A stretch of 64,000 nucleotides of DNA, from NCBI GenBank assembly GCA_965153455.1, contig OZ234502.1, positions 13,547,495 through 13,611,494 on the forward strand, in the 5' to 3' direction. The notes under the pieces were generated by a model. The model was not told the origin of the DNA. It worked only from the letters and a program-made list of their open reading frames with translations, and ran no database searches. Shown here one piece after another: positions 11,346-23,000 of this stretch. Source of the stretch: Sphagnum compactum. Its lineage: Eukaryota > Bryophyta > Sphagnopsida > Sphagnales. Numbering within the stretch: the stretch's first letter is position 1; every line of letters starts with the position of its first letter. The position numbers and the translations under genes were made by a program.

Positions 11346-14117
11346 TGGATCATTGCCAGTTTGGCTACATCACAAAATTGACAAAAGAAAGCACTGCATC
11401 ACGCATGCAGGGAGGGGAGGGATGGATGTACATACCTAACCCATGGGGGTCAAGTAACCTAACCCATGATGCCATAACCCAATTAGTCAACTCCTCATGC
11501 ATGTACACCACCAGACTTGACATTTGTACAGTACTGTACACCACCACTGTATACCATCATTGTACAGTACTTTGAAAACCCTAATCAAAGGAATCTCTGT
11601 AGGTATAGGAGAAGGGTTCAATCTTTAGACCTTTCTAGGGTTTGAGGTGGTTGTAAAGAGGCCAGCTTATTAGGCCCATTGGCAGAAACCATTCATTCTT
11701 GATGGGGCTAAAGCTAGACCTTTCTCCTAATTTACATCCTAGAGGCTGGATTCACACCAAGGGTTAGCATGGATAATTTTTATTCGATTTAATCTTCTCT
11801 TCATTTGGGTGTGAGCACAGATAAGAGTCAAAAATCATGTCAGTTTGATGAAAATTGTGAACTTTTTTACATATATTTTTTTTAAGTTATGTTAATCATT
11901 CCAAGTTGTGCTAAATAATTAATATGAAAGTTAAAAATTAAAAATTAAAAATTCATTACATTAAATTTTGAATTTTGATTTTTTAAAAAGGATGTTTGAA
12001 CTTGAATAGGTGCTATGTCAGATGTGGTTAATTTTACAAATGATTAGGTAAAGGACAATTGTGATAACATAATTTTGATGATAAAAAAAATTTAGATCAT
12101 AGCAACCTATTACCCAAGTTCAAAAAGCATTCATAATTTTTAAAATATAAAATTCTAAAAAATTCAAAATATTTTTCAAAATTTTAAATTTTCAAAAGTC
12201 CTTTACAACATGTAAATGAGGTATAATGTGCATGACATACAAAACAAAGTTGTAGTTTATGATACAAAAAACAAAAACCTCAAATAATTAACATATTTTG
12301 ATATGATTCAAAATTATGATAAGTTTTTAAAATAAAATGTAAACTTTGACAGACTTTACCCACTTTGAAAAATTCATATTTATTCAACAATGATTAACAC
12401 AAAACATGTGATCTATTGTGGCAACTATATTTATTTATTTTTAAAAATTACAAAAAATTTCATTCAAAAAAATTTTCACATGAAAAAATGAAAAAATATT
12501 AAAAAGGACTCACAATCCTTTTCTAAAGTAATCATGTTAGCTCTTGTCTATGTATGTACACCCATTTGCAAGTTTTCATTCACTTATAAAACTCCAAATC
12601 AAAGAAATTCATTACCTGCCCCAAATTGGAGGCAACATGGAAAAATGTTTTCAAAGTGTCTAAAATTGTTGGGCAGATTTGAAAAAACTTTAATTCAGCT
12701 TGCCCCAAAAACTCCTCAATGTCTCCCACCAGTTTGGGTGCTCATTTGGGTGAAAAAGAGAACAACATCATTTAGAAGCTCCGGGGAGCATGAAGAGAGG
12801 GGAGGGTGGTAACCTTTTGAAATCAACAGGTCAAATAAACCTCCTTATTCCACCCTAAGTTGATCTCAAATCTAAGAAAAATGAAGATATTTATTCATGG
12901 GGTTAAGATTAACCTCAATGCCATGTCATCTGCCAAGTCAGTTTTTACCCTTTTTGTGTGAATGGGATAACATTAGGGTTTTAACCAGGATTCTTTCATG
13001 TCTCTATATGCTATCCTCCATTTACACTCATAAGTCAAATATGACACTAGGATTTCAAGTATAGGGTAAGGCTCCCCCAATTGGGGTATTATGGTTGTAA
13101 GCTTCTTAAATTAATTTGCTTTCATTAAAAATCAAATATAAAGTAAGTACACATTTGATTTAGAGTTTTCACTCTGATGGACGAAACTCATGTCAAAAGC
13201 TCACGAACAAATCGACACATGTTAATCAACATAAATTCAACTTGTCACATAAGTTTTGATAACCTTGCATAAATGAAAAGAGCTAAGTTGAGAAAGCACT
13301 AATTTCCCCATAAAGGGTTGCAAAAAAAAGACATTTAATTAACTTAACAAACCAATTATTGACATTTTTTGACACTAATAGATTTGCAATAACACAGAAG
13401 ATCCAACAAGATTCATCACTTGAACAGGTTTGGGTTCTTTCAAATTCGGTTGAGAAATAGTGAAGTGAACATAGAAACCAATTTGCCATAATTTGACCAA
13501 AGTAATTGCGGTTGGATGGTCTCGGAAGCTGAAGACATGCAAATGCACCCTAAATCACACAATAGTAATGGCGCATTGCTTAACACTAAAGTTGTTTCTT
13601 TTCAAGGTTTTGAAAAGATCCATTCCATTTTTGATCCATCTTCTTTTCAAAAGATTTCTAAGACCTTTGGCCTGGTGTGGACCAAAAATTGAGCCTACTT
13701 CTCATCTTTTACAAAAAAATCAACTTGACTATTTAAAGAACCTTCCTCTCTTTTCAAGAATGTGTTTTCACGATTTTGGTTTTGAGTCCAGATTAACAAA
13801 AAACACATTAGTTCCAATGTCTAATTCTTGTGCCAGTTCCAACAAAAAGATGTGAGCTCGGGTTCAGGTCACAAAATCTGACCTTGAATCCTCAATTTTA
13901 ACACTGGAACCAGAGACCCTCACAACACTGGTTTGGACATTTGGACGGTCTGGTTCTTCAAATTCCTAAACTCTTGGTTTTTAATTCTTGAGAAAAGAAC
14001 TTGGAATAGAAGTCAAAAGAAGGTCAGAGGTGGACCACATGCACAGAGGGGGGAACCCATCAGAAGAAGTTTGGATTTGGAACAGCTTTAGTCCACTTCT
14101 AGCAACATATTCCTTCG

Positions 14118-14178
14118 ACAAAACCCTAAACCCTGAAAAGAATATTCTCATGAACCTCAAAACCCTAAACCCTAAAAG
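14118..14178. repeat. Interstitial telomere-like motifs (AAACCCTAAACCC)
   Basis: Two short blocks of the plant telomere unit lie within 60 bp, at 14122-14135 and 14160-14175. They sit in a locally duplicated context (tgaaaagaat / taaaaggaat). Similar motifs recur at 18028-18040, 19630-19650, 19830-19845 and 30344-30405. They are too short and scattered to mark a chromosome end. Confidence 0.6.
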
Positions 14179-14359
14179 GAATACACATAGGTCAAGATTG
14201 GAGGTTGTGTGGCAACATTCATAAAGGTGACCATCTAAATATGAAAGTATTTTTTTGTGCGAACTTCTTCCCTGAGTCCTTCCTGTGGAATTTTTGAAAA
14301 CTTTTACTCACAAATTCAATGATTTTTTGAAAAAGAAATTGTGAAAATTTCCCAAATTT

Positions 14360-14470
14360 TTTTTTTCTTAATCACCAGATTTCTCGTATACATGGTTCAA
14401 GTAGACAGCCAAAAATTATATACGGATATTTAAAAAAAAAACCTTTCATTTCTCAATAGCATAATAATTT
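14360..14470 (+). repeat. Dispersed repeat, copy B
   Basis: Core ATGGTTCAAGTAGACAGCCA at 14393-14412, followed by an A-rich filler and a terminal block containing AATAATTTGGCTG. It matches the order of copies A (11230) and C (30790). Confidence 0.55.
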
Positions 14471-14610
14471 GGCTGTTAAATCAACTTATGGATGATCACC
14501 AGCCTAACAACATTACTACAAAATGTGGGTGCAATTCAGTAGTCCCGGTTCACTAGACCCACTAGACCAATGAATTCATTGTTTCTCCACTAGTCCCTGT
14601 TCTCAAAATC

Positions 14611-14686
14611 CATTGAAATCACTTGGCATATGGAAACACCTTTTGTTGCATTGAAATCACTTGGCATATAGAAACACCTTTTGTTG
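14611..14686. repeat. 38-bp direct duplication
   Basis: A block starting cattgaaatcacttggcata occurs at 14611 and again at 14649. There is one substitution in its first part (tatgg versus tatag). It is a recent tandem duplication in non-coding DNA. Confidence 0.8.
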
Positions 14687-16120
14687 CAATGCAACTACAT
14701 CACAAAATTGAAAAAACAAAAACACTGCAATTAGAACTCGTTCATCAAGGGTTTGGTGTTGGTTGGAGCAGGAGACTAAGTAACACTTGATGAACATGAT
14801 TTCTACAATTTTGTGATCTACCAAATGAAAAAACATGGTTTCATAGTTTCTCCTGATGGCCTGAGCCAACAAAAGATCACAAAATTTCAATCAAACATTC
14901 TAAAAAGGGCCATATACATTTGAAACTTCTTTGATTGGTCCCTTGAACAATCCATCAGAATGAGTCTAGTACCCTTGATCTCATGAACCTGTGAATGATG
15001 CTAACCTACCTTGGATCCTCATGAAATTTCAACAACAGAAGATAATGTTATTTTCTGCTAGGCTCTGATCTGATTGTGCAGAGAGCTAGCTATATATTGG
15101 GCAATGGGGGAGTAGAAGTAGCAGCAGCAAGTCTCCAAATGAAGCAGATCTGAGAATCATAACTTCTTCTTTTGAATACTTGCATTGCACCATGACCTCT
15201 CATTTCAAACTGCAGCTGTGAGTTGATAAATTTCACAGCTCAACCAAAGAGCTGACTGCGTGAATCTTTTTGCAAGTGAAAATCAGATGATCCAGACATG
15301 GGGAGACTCTCACATGATAACAATTCTAGTAGAATTTTTGCTACATAATTTTGGCAGCTAGTTGATTACAGCAACTCAATAGCCTGGGACTTTCCTGGAT
15401 CACAATTGTGACACCCTTGAAAGTGATCATCCACTCTAACTTGCAATTGTCTCAAAAATATTACAAAAAGTTGCAAAAATTCTACATTGCATGAGTGCAG
15501 CGTTTAAAACTGATGTTTTCATGTGTCCTTCTCCCAAAATGAGATCAATTCATTACAAAGATGATCAGCCGCAGTTATTCATGTACAAATTTATATATGT
15601 TATGGCAGTACACAAAATTCTGATAATTTCGCAATTTCACAGACTAGAGATGCGCATATATTACACTCTATCCAGAGAGAGCCTGCTGGGTTTTCTAGCA
15701 TTGAATCTCTCACATGCAGTATGTGGAAAGAAGAACCTGCAGCAAAGCTTGATCTAGACTCTGAAGCTGTGGTTTTTTCTCTGAGAAAAAACACACCAAA
15801 ATGACAGCAGCAGCAGAAGCAGTGCAGGAATTTAGACAGGGAGAAACAGTGATCTGCATGCAGCTGAGAGCTAGCTACAGTGCAATACTATCTGCAACTA
15901 CGTCGCTCATGCTGCCTGCAGGTTGCACAACAACACTAGGCGCTATGAAACAACACGTCTAGATCGATCTTCTTGAGCATCAACATTCTAGGCAGCAACA
16001 GCTTGGACCCCATTTGAGCGGCATCGCTTGCGGGGACTAGCTTACTGATCTGCTGCATCAAAAACAGTCGAGTAGGGGAAAAAAAATTGATCTGCAAATT
16101 TATTTTTTCTACATGATGTT

Positions 16121-17416
16121 TTATGGAACTACCTTATGTTTCCTGGATTTGTGTATGACAGAAAGGAAGCTTTTCTCACTATCACGCCAACCCAGGAACC
16201 CACGCTCACGGCTTTTGTTCATGCTGCTCACGTTCTCGATGTTCTGACCCAGCCAGATATCCACAAACCACCAGTGAGCGATATCCTCAAGCTTAAGCCC
16301 AGGTCGCAACCCTTTCTCCTTCACTATCTTGTCCCACACGGCGTCTTTCCCCTTCATGGCGTCCTGCAGTGAGAACGGTTCGCCTTTGTACTCCGGTTGT
16401 ACATTGTATTCCTGAGCAAGCAACTGCCATAGTCGTTTCCACTTGAACACATCCCCGTTGTTGCTGTTGAAAGCTTCGTTCTTCGCTTTAGGATCAGTTA
16501 CAGATGCAGCCCAAATCTCCTGTTCCGCTACCAGATCTGCATCCGATGCATCCTGCATGAAGTCCCAGCACACCTTGCTGCCAGGGAAGATCAAAGGTTT
16601 GTTTTCGTATTGGCAGATGGCAGCATATACCGCAAGCGTGCTCACCATGTTCATCAGATTGCCTTCCGCGAAGCCGAAGATAGCAGTAGGACGGTGAATG
16701 GAGTATGTGAGCTGCTGCTGTTGCTTCACAGTCTCGAACGTGATGTCTTCGAGAGTGTGATAGAAATTGGGACATGGTCGTCGAGGATAATCTTCTCGGA
16801 AAGGTGGATCCGGAACAGGGATCTTGCCGGCAAGTGCGAAAGGACCGATGTAATGCTTGTTCCCCGTCTGCAACACAATGTGCTGGAAGTTCTTGGCGTT
16901 TGGTAAGATAGCATCGAGAACGTTGCGATACAGTGCGCCGTTGGCTTCGCAATTCTCTTCCTCTGTGGGTCTGCTCACCCATGTCACGTAGAACAAATGG
17001 GTCACGTCGTGCAGTGGTGATAGCTTTGAGAGAGTTTCGTCGCGGTCTAGAAGATTGCAGTTTATGTAGTGCAATGGCTCTGCTAGCCAGTCTGGTTTCG
17101 CGGCTCTGCGTGCCACTCCATACACTTTCCATGGCCCTCCTGGTGCATTTGGGTCGTGCAACTGCGCTGCTAGACTGTTGCCTACTATGCCCGTCACTCC
17201 TGCAATCAGCGCCACCTGCAGCCAGCAAGGGATCCATGCATCACAAAAGAAAAATCTCGATACTTATAGCTAGCAACAGCTGCGTTAGCTGCTGGATGCA
17301 GCAGACAACGTCAAACTACAGAATCCCTGCAACTGGTAGCTATTGATCACCAGCTGCCGCACAGCTGCAGCTCGTTTGAATCCGAATAGACCATCTACCT
17401 TTGGTGTCGGGTCCAT
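16121..17416 (-). CDS. PRISE-family enone reductase 2, tandem paralogue, two exons
   Basis: Exon 2 is 16121-17215 and starts VALIAGVTGIVGNS after a TGGCTGCAG acceptor. Exon 1 ends at 17399 (CCAAAG followed by donor GTAGATGG). Its nearest start is the ATG at 17416 (MDPTPK), giving 370 residues. Upstream in-frame Met codons at 17425 and 17467 would add 3 or 17 residues. It has the PRISE hallmarks: GVTGIVG cofactor loop, GVARR, catalytic Lys in NKHYIGPF (about residue 126), Tyr in NFYHTLED (about residue 158), then SSMNKSRERGFLGWRDSEKS and KHKVVP at the end. A QQQQ tract sits near residue 171. Most blocks are identical to copy 1 about 6 kb away on the same strand, and the intron position is the same. 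This indicates tandem duplication. Confidence 0.88.
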
Positions 17417-17839
17417 TGCTTGCATATCACTGCAGCCGCGTTCTCGTGCTCGTCCTCCGGCCTGCACCCATTCCTCCAGTTTTTCAAGCTTGAAATTAAG
17501 CTCTGAGAGACAACCAGAATATCACCGTCTCCTAGACAATTCAATGCTACAAAACTCATGAATGCTGCAGCAACTAGTCGACGACAACAGTACAATGTCT
17601 ACAAGCTTGAGTCGTGGTGCGTGGTGCTCACACGACGGTTTCAAATCAGGCAAAAAAATTCGGAGGATAATCGAGTTCCAAACCTGTAAGAAACAGTTCA
17701 GCTCTAATTTGACACCTGCAACCGACGATGCCCCCAACAATGGCCACCCACAAGAGCAAGATGAATTCCCAACATTATTGTTCGACCAACCAGCTAAAGA
17801 GAAATACCCAAGCCAGAAGAAAGAAAATCGCGCACCTTG

Positions 17840-20080
17840 ACACTACTGTTCACGCATGTCGTCCATCTGGTGGAGAATCAGCTGAACTCCTCAACTCATG
17901 ACAACAAAGAAAGCAATCTAGCATGTATTTAGCATGGGCTGCATGCCCAACCTCATGCAGGCAACAATCTCGTGAGCTCATTGTGAGCTCCCAGTTCAGA
18001 TTAGCAGCAACCAGATGGGGTTTTGGGGGTTTAGGGTTTAATAGGTTCTATCAAGGGTTTTGGGGATGCGACCCCATGCATGCTGGGCTCCTCAAAAGAT
18101 CAGTCTCTATGTGAAGATGGTAAGCCTCCCATTTGGTATGGTCTATGAGTTTTTATTAAACTGTTTTTTTTCTAATGATTTTGCAAGCGGTTTTGATCTC
18201 TTTTTCAAAATATGTGAGTAAAGTGTTCAAGGTTATGTTTCATTTTTCGTATTGCATTTTTTTTTGCATTTCAACTCCTCACATAGGAGAAGCAATCTGG
18301 AAGTATATGTCTTATCATAATCAGTGAGGTAACCTATCATTTAATTGTTCGCACATTAACTATTTAATTCAAGGATATTTCACGAAATGTTTTAATCTTT
18401 ATCAGTTTGGTGTAATATCTCATGTGAGACAATGGTTCGTGATGTTCAAGTGATGTTAGATTTGCACCCAAATTGGGTGATGTTATAGTTGAATGTCTAT
18501 AACACAAGCTTTCAATTTGATGTTACAGTCAGTCTTTTTTCAAGAATTATGATTTTTTAAATTAGTTTTTCTCATTTGTTTGACGATTCGATGCACACTC
18601 ATCCTTATTATATTTTTCTTAAACCTCCTAACATGGGGATCTCATATTCATTTTTTTAGAATCAAATATACAACAAGAAGATCAATTGGGAGGAATGTTG
18701 TTTCCTTTGCTTCACCTTTGTGCTTTTCATTTTATAACAATAGCCCACATGACTTCTGTTTTCCCTTTGTTAGTGGATGATACACATATAGCAAGTCTCG
18801 CATTAGACATAATATTTTCAAAGTACATTCACTTCCATAAAAGCATCGATATGTTTTAAAATATTGTCACAACTATTGCTTTGGATAGGGGAACATATGT
18901 TGAAAAGGAGGTCTTTCATCTTTTCCCCATCACACCCGACAACAAGTGGATATCCTTATCATTAAAAATGATTTTCAAACCTTAATGGACATCATCATTG
19001 CTAATCCTACTTGCGCAAATATGGTGCAATGAGCATCAACAATGATAACACATGCAATGATGATGACAGCTTAGAAAAAAACACAATCATACAAGTTGAG
19101 CGAATATAAAGCGATGACTTCATTCCCTTTGCTATTGAAACATATGAATGTTTTCGTTTTTGTTTTGATTTATTTTTTATTGCTTATGCACAAACCATTA
19201 TCGCATGTCATCAATGATCTTCTTTAATTCTTTTGATGTTTGTTTATTACTATGGATAATACATATCCATAGCCCTATAACATACATAAACCATTACAAT
19301 TATTCTACAAGCTCTACACTTGGTCGAAATTCCTCATCTCTTTCGCACGTCATAGTTAATGCACCTCCATCATTAGCTAATATGTGGAAGATGACAACTT
19401 TTTCATTTTAGGTCTTTTTTTATTATCATTGATTGTCATTTCATAGCCATGAGTTTTCATTGCATAGAGTCTTTGCTTGAAGTTTTTACTTGATTTTTTT
19501 TGTTAATTGTTCGCTTTTGTTTTTCCTTTGAGTTGTGTCTACTCGTGTTCTCATTTGCCTTGTACTTTTGATGGATGGGTTTCCCAACCTTGATTTTTAT
19601 TTATAAGGTTTTTTTCTTCTTTGGCTCACGTAAACCCTAAAACCCTAAACCTTGGGCATAACGTTGGGCAAAGGATATTGGAATCAAATGAGGTGTTGTG
19701 AGGAACACCTTTGAGGAACATCATGAGCAACCTTTGGGAACTTGAGGAACATCATTGGGAACATGATAGGAACACAAGAATCTCATACATCAGTGGGGTT
19801 GGCCTCTTTATGAGATTCTGTCGAGAACCCTAAACCCTAGAAACTCCGGCCCGGAGTTCATCTCCGAAGATTTGGATTTGGAGCTGTTTCTGAGTGGCAG
19901 TTGATTGTCAAGCGGTGAAGGAGGAGATGGGAATTTCGCGTTGTTTGAATTTGGTTTGTTTGCAGCAGCACAGGAGAGATTGCGCTGCTAGTTGGGTGTC
20001 GAAGTTCTAGCTTGAAAAGCGAAGAATTCCATACGCGCTACTACAGCAGGAACGACAAAGCTGCTCTCTGTGGCTGGCTT
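17840..20080. other. AT-rich spacer with telomere-like motifs upstream of the methyltransferase gene
   Basis: No supported gene. The stretch has T-rich non-coding character from about 18120 to 19620. TTTAGGG/CCCTAAA motifs lie at 18028-18040, 19630-19650 and 19830-19845. The last 200 bp become richer in GC and probably contain the promoter and leader of the methyltransferase gene. Confidence 0.5.
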
Positions 20081-20082
20081 CG

Positions 20083-23000
20083 ATGGAGGCTGTGATGAGC
20101 AGGAATTCTTCTTCCTCGCTGTGGTCGAGTTCAACGTGGTCAGTTCAATCACTGGCTGCTCAACTTTCCAGAAGACCAGCTCAACAGCTCCCATTTGGGG
20201 TTTTAGCCACTGGTTTTCTTCTGAACTTTGGTTGATGGAATTCGTGTATTTGCTCGCTACCCTAGCTTGCACATTTTCGTGATGATGGATTGTGGGTAGT
20301 GCTCTGACCGGATCGCAGTTTCCCTTATGAACAAACCGACTTTGTGTTCCAAGTCCAGCACCTATAATGCATACATACATATGTTGGTGAATTTTGTAGA
20401 AGCTTTGGGTTTCCATTCTTTTGGGAAATTCATTTTTGCAGCTCACCAACTGTTGAGGGATTGAGGGGTAAGAGATGGAAAGGCATTGCACCTTTCAATT
20501 TGTGAACAATTCGTGTTTGGTGAGGAAGGTGTATAGGATCAACAAGACACAGAAGCCAGTGGAAGAAAATTACAGCTTCTTGTCAGAGAAGTGTTACAAA
20601 TCAACCTGCGAAGGTTTCTAGTGGACATCTGGGTCATCTGGGTACTGACAGTTTGATGATGTAGGTAGGGAATGTATTGCGCCAATTGCTGCACTGCAAC
20701 AGCAAGGAGATGTTCCTTTATCATGGGGTGAGCAGAAATTGAATGCTATGAAAGCAAGAGAGAAACTTGCAAACAAAAAGAAACCTTCAAAGCTTCATCG
20801 AGGTTGGCATCCAGGCCAGAGGACCCGTGCACCAGACCCAGTTGAAAAAAAACCCGCTCAAACTGACAAAAGACAAAATGAATTGTTCAGTGGTAGGTTT
20901 CGGTTCAAGGATGATGATGGAGAAGATATTTGGTGTGATGATGGTGATGATGAGGAGGAGGAGGAAGAGGAGGATGAAGACACACAAGAAGACAAGGAGC
21001 TGGAATTTATGCCAGCGATGATGCAGACAAAGGATAAGAGTTCTCAAGTATTCACCACTGACCTTGACTGTCAGCATTTCACACAGTAAGCTTCTGGACT
21101 CAAACATCCTTGCACCACCAACCCTGAAACTGAACTGGCATACTGTACCTTCAAAATCTTTTTATGGAATTTTTCTCTGCAATCTCATGGGTATGTGCGT
21201 TTCAGGTTCCAATCTTGGATTTGGGTTCTGGATATAAGAGAATGTCGCTAATCTTGATAATCTGGCCAGCAGGTGCTCAGGCTGTGTACTAGATACAAAC
21301 CTGGATCAGCCACCTGTGATGGAAGAGGTGACAGAGTTCTTTCTCAAGCAGGGTGTAGCTGAGTTTACTCTGGAATCTGGCAACTTGGTAAGGGCTAAGG
21401 AAATTCAGTTCCTCCTTGTGCATAATCACATGATGTACAGCAATTCTTGACCACTTTTTCCTCATTAGCCAAAACCTAGTACAAAATTGCATTGACTGAT
21501 CATGAAGAGCTTCATGTTGCTTACTTCAGTTGAATGCAAGCACAGACTCACACCTGGCCCTGTTGGCCCAGAAACCCAAACCTATTATTTGCCAAAGATC
21601 TGCTATGTATAAAGATGATGATGGAACATTTTATGATATTATTTTATCCCATGTACCTTTTGCTGTAGTCTTTAGTTTGTTTAGGAGAAAACAGTTGTAT
21701 ATGTTTCTAACAAAGGGAAGAAGGCAGTGGGAATGGAGATGCAGAGCAAAACTGGCAGTTCGTGGAACTTCCATGGATCCTCAAATAGGCCTTTTTGAAG
21801 AAGGCAGCCATTTTGTTGTTGATATCCCATCTTGTAGAGGTGGGTTGCTATCTATTACTGCTGGCTAGTGTAATCAGTGAGATCATTAAGACCCCTGTAT
21901 ACCCATAGGCTTGCCGAGTGCTGCAAATCCACTTTCACAAATACTCGGTTCTAGGGCTGCAAAGGCTGACGGCTGTGGTGATTTATTGCATGCAGCTCAT
22001 CATCCAAGCATCAATGCCACCATCAAACTTGTGAAAGAAGGTTCTTTTCCTTTACTCTGGGTCTTGACGTTCCATGCTTGGATGTTGACTTCAAAGACCA
22101 CAAGCAGTCAAATCTTTTCCCAAAGAAGTTCCTTGCATGATTCTCATGCTTTATTTTCAGAAAGCATCATCACCTGCAGCTTTTTATCATGCAATCTTCT
22201 TGTTTTCTTGGGGGTCCGGGCAGGGAGAAAAAGTTGCAAGGTCAGACCTTGACATGCAGCCTTGTTTTTGTATGTGCAGCAATTCAAGAGCTAGGAATAC
22301 AACCATATAATGAGGACCTGCACTTGGGTGAACTCCGTTATGTCCAGGTAAGATTCTCTTCTTTTCTTGGAAAGTCCTGCCTGGTCTCTTCTTTTGGCAC
22401 ACCTGACCACAATCATGGGCTCAATGGTCCTGAAGGAATGTAATAATGCAGTGATTGTTGCATTGTGTGCAGATGGTGGTGACAACCTTCAACACCACTC
22501 TGCCTGCTGCAGAGCGGTATGCAAGTGGTGGGCCCTCTTCTGGTTTGAATGTGTACTGCATACTTTTGTTCCAGCAACTTATACTCCAAAGCAACAAGTG
22601 TAGACCCAGGCCTCATGATCATTTTAAGGAAACCCAAGATGAAAACTGTTTCTTGCTTAGTGAAGTATTAGAAGGTGTAGCCTCTGAATTTCATCTGTAA
22701 ATTTTTTTCGAGGGTGTGTTCATGACTACCATCAGCAATTTCCTAAAATGGGCATTTGGAGAAGTCCCAGAACCTGATGTATGCCAATGTGATTTGATGA
22801 GCAGGTAAGGTACAAGTGTCATTGGTCTGGAATGCCAGGGATGAGGATTCCATCCAAGCTGACCGTTTGAACAAAATGGCAGAGGTTTGATCAGTTGTAT
22901 CCCAGCCTCTAGGTGCTTAAATCTTTGTGAAAACCCTAAATTCCCATACCCAACAACAGTGAATTTCTGCAGTTGATTAGCAGTTTGATCTTGAAATTGT

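Larger units (their letters stand above)
10830..15880. other. Gene-free spacer between the two PRISE genes
   Basis: It contains an ATC trinucleotide run at 10909-10926 and two copies of a dispersed repeat (11230-11345 and 14360-14470). It also holds telomere-like AAACCCTAAA motifs (14118-14178) and a 38-bp direct duplication at 14611-14686. The longest plus-strand frame (13493-13855) has no recognisable motif and lacks coding character. The segment just upstream of 16121 should hold the 3' untranslated region of PRISE 2. Confidence 0.55.

Noticed and set aside
13493-13855. 120-residue plus-strand frame
   Set aside because: No domain, low-complexity composition and no splice or promoter context.
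16494-17237. 247-residue minus-strand frame overlapping PRISE 2
   Set aside because: It lies out of frame within the PRISE coding exon and is Arg/Ser rich without motifs. The PRISE frame carries all family signatures.
19988-20491. 167-residue minus-strand frame
   Set aside because: Antisense to the transit-peptide-like exon of the methyltransferase. No recognisable motif.
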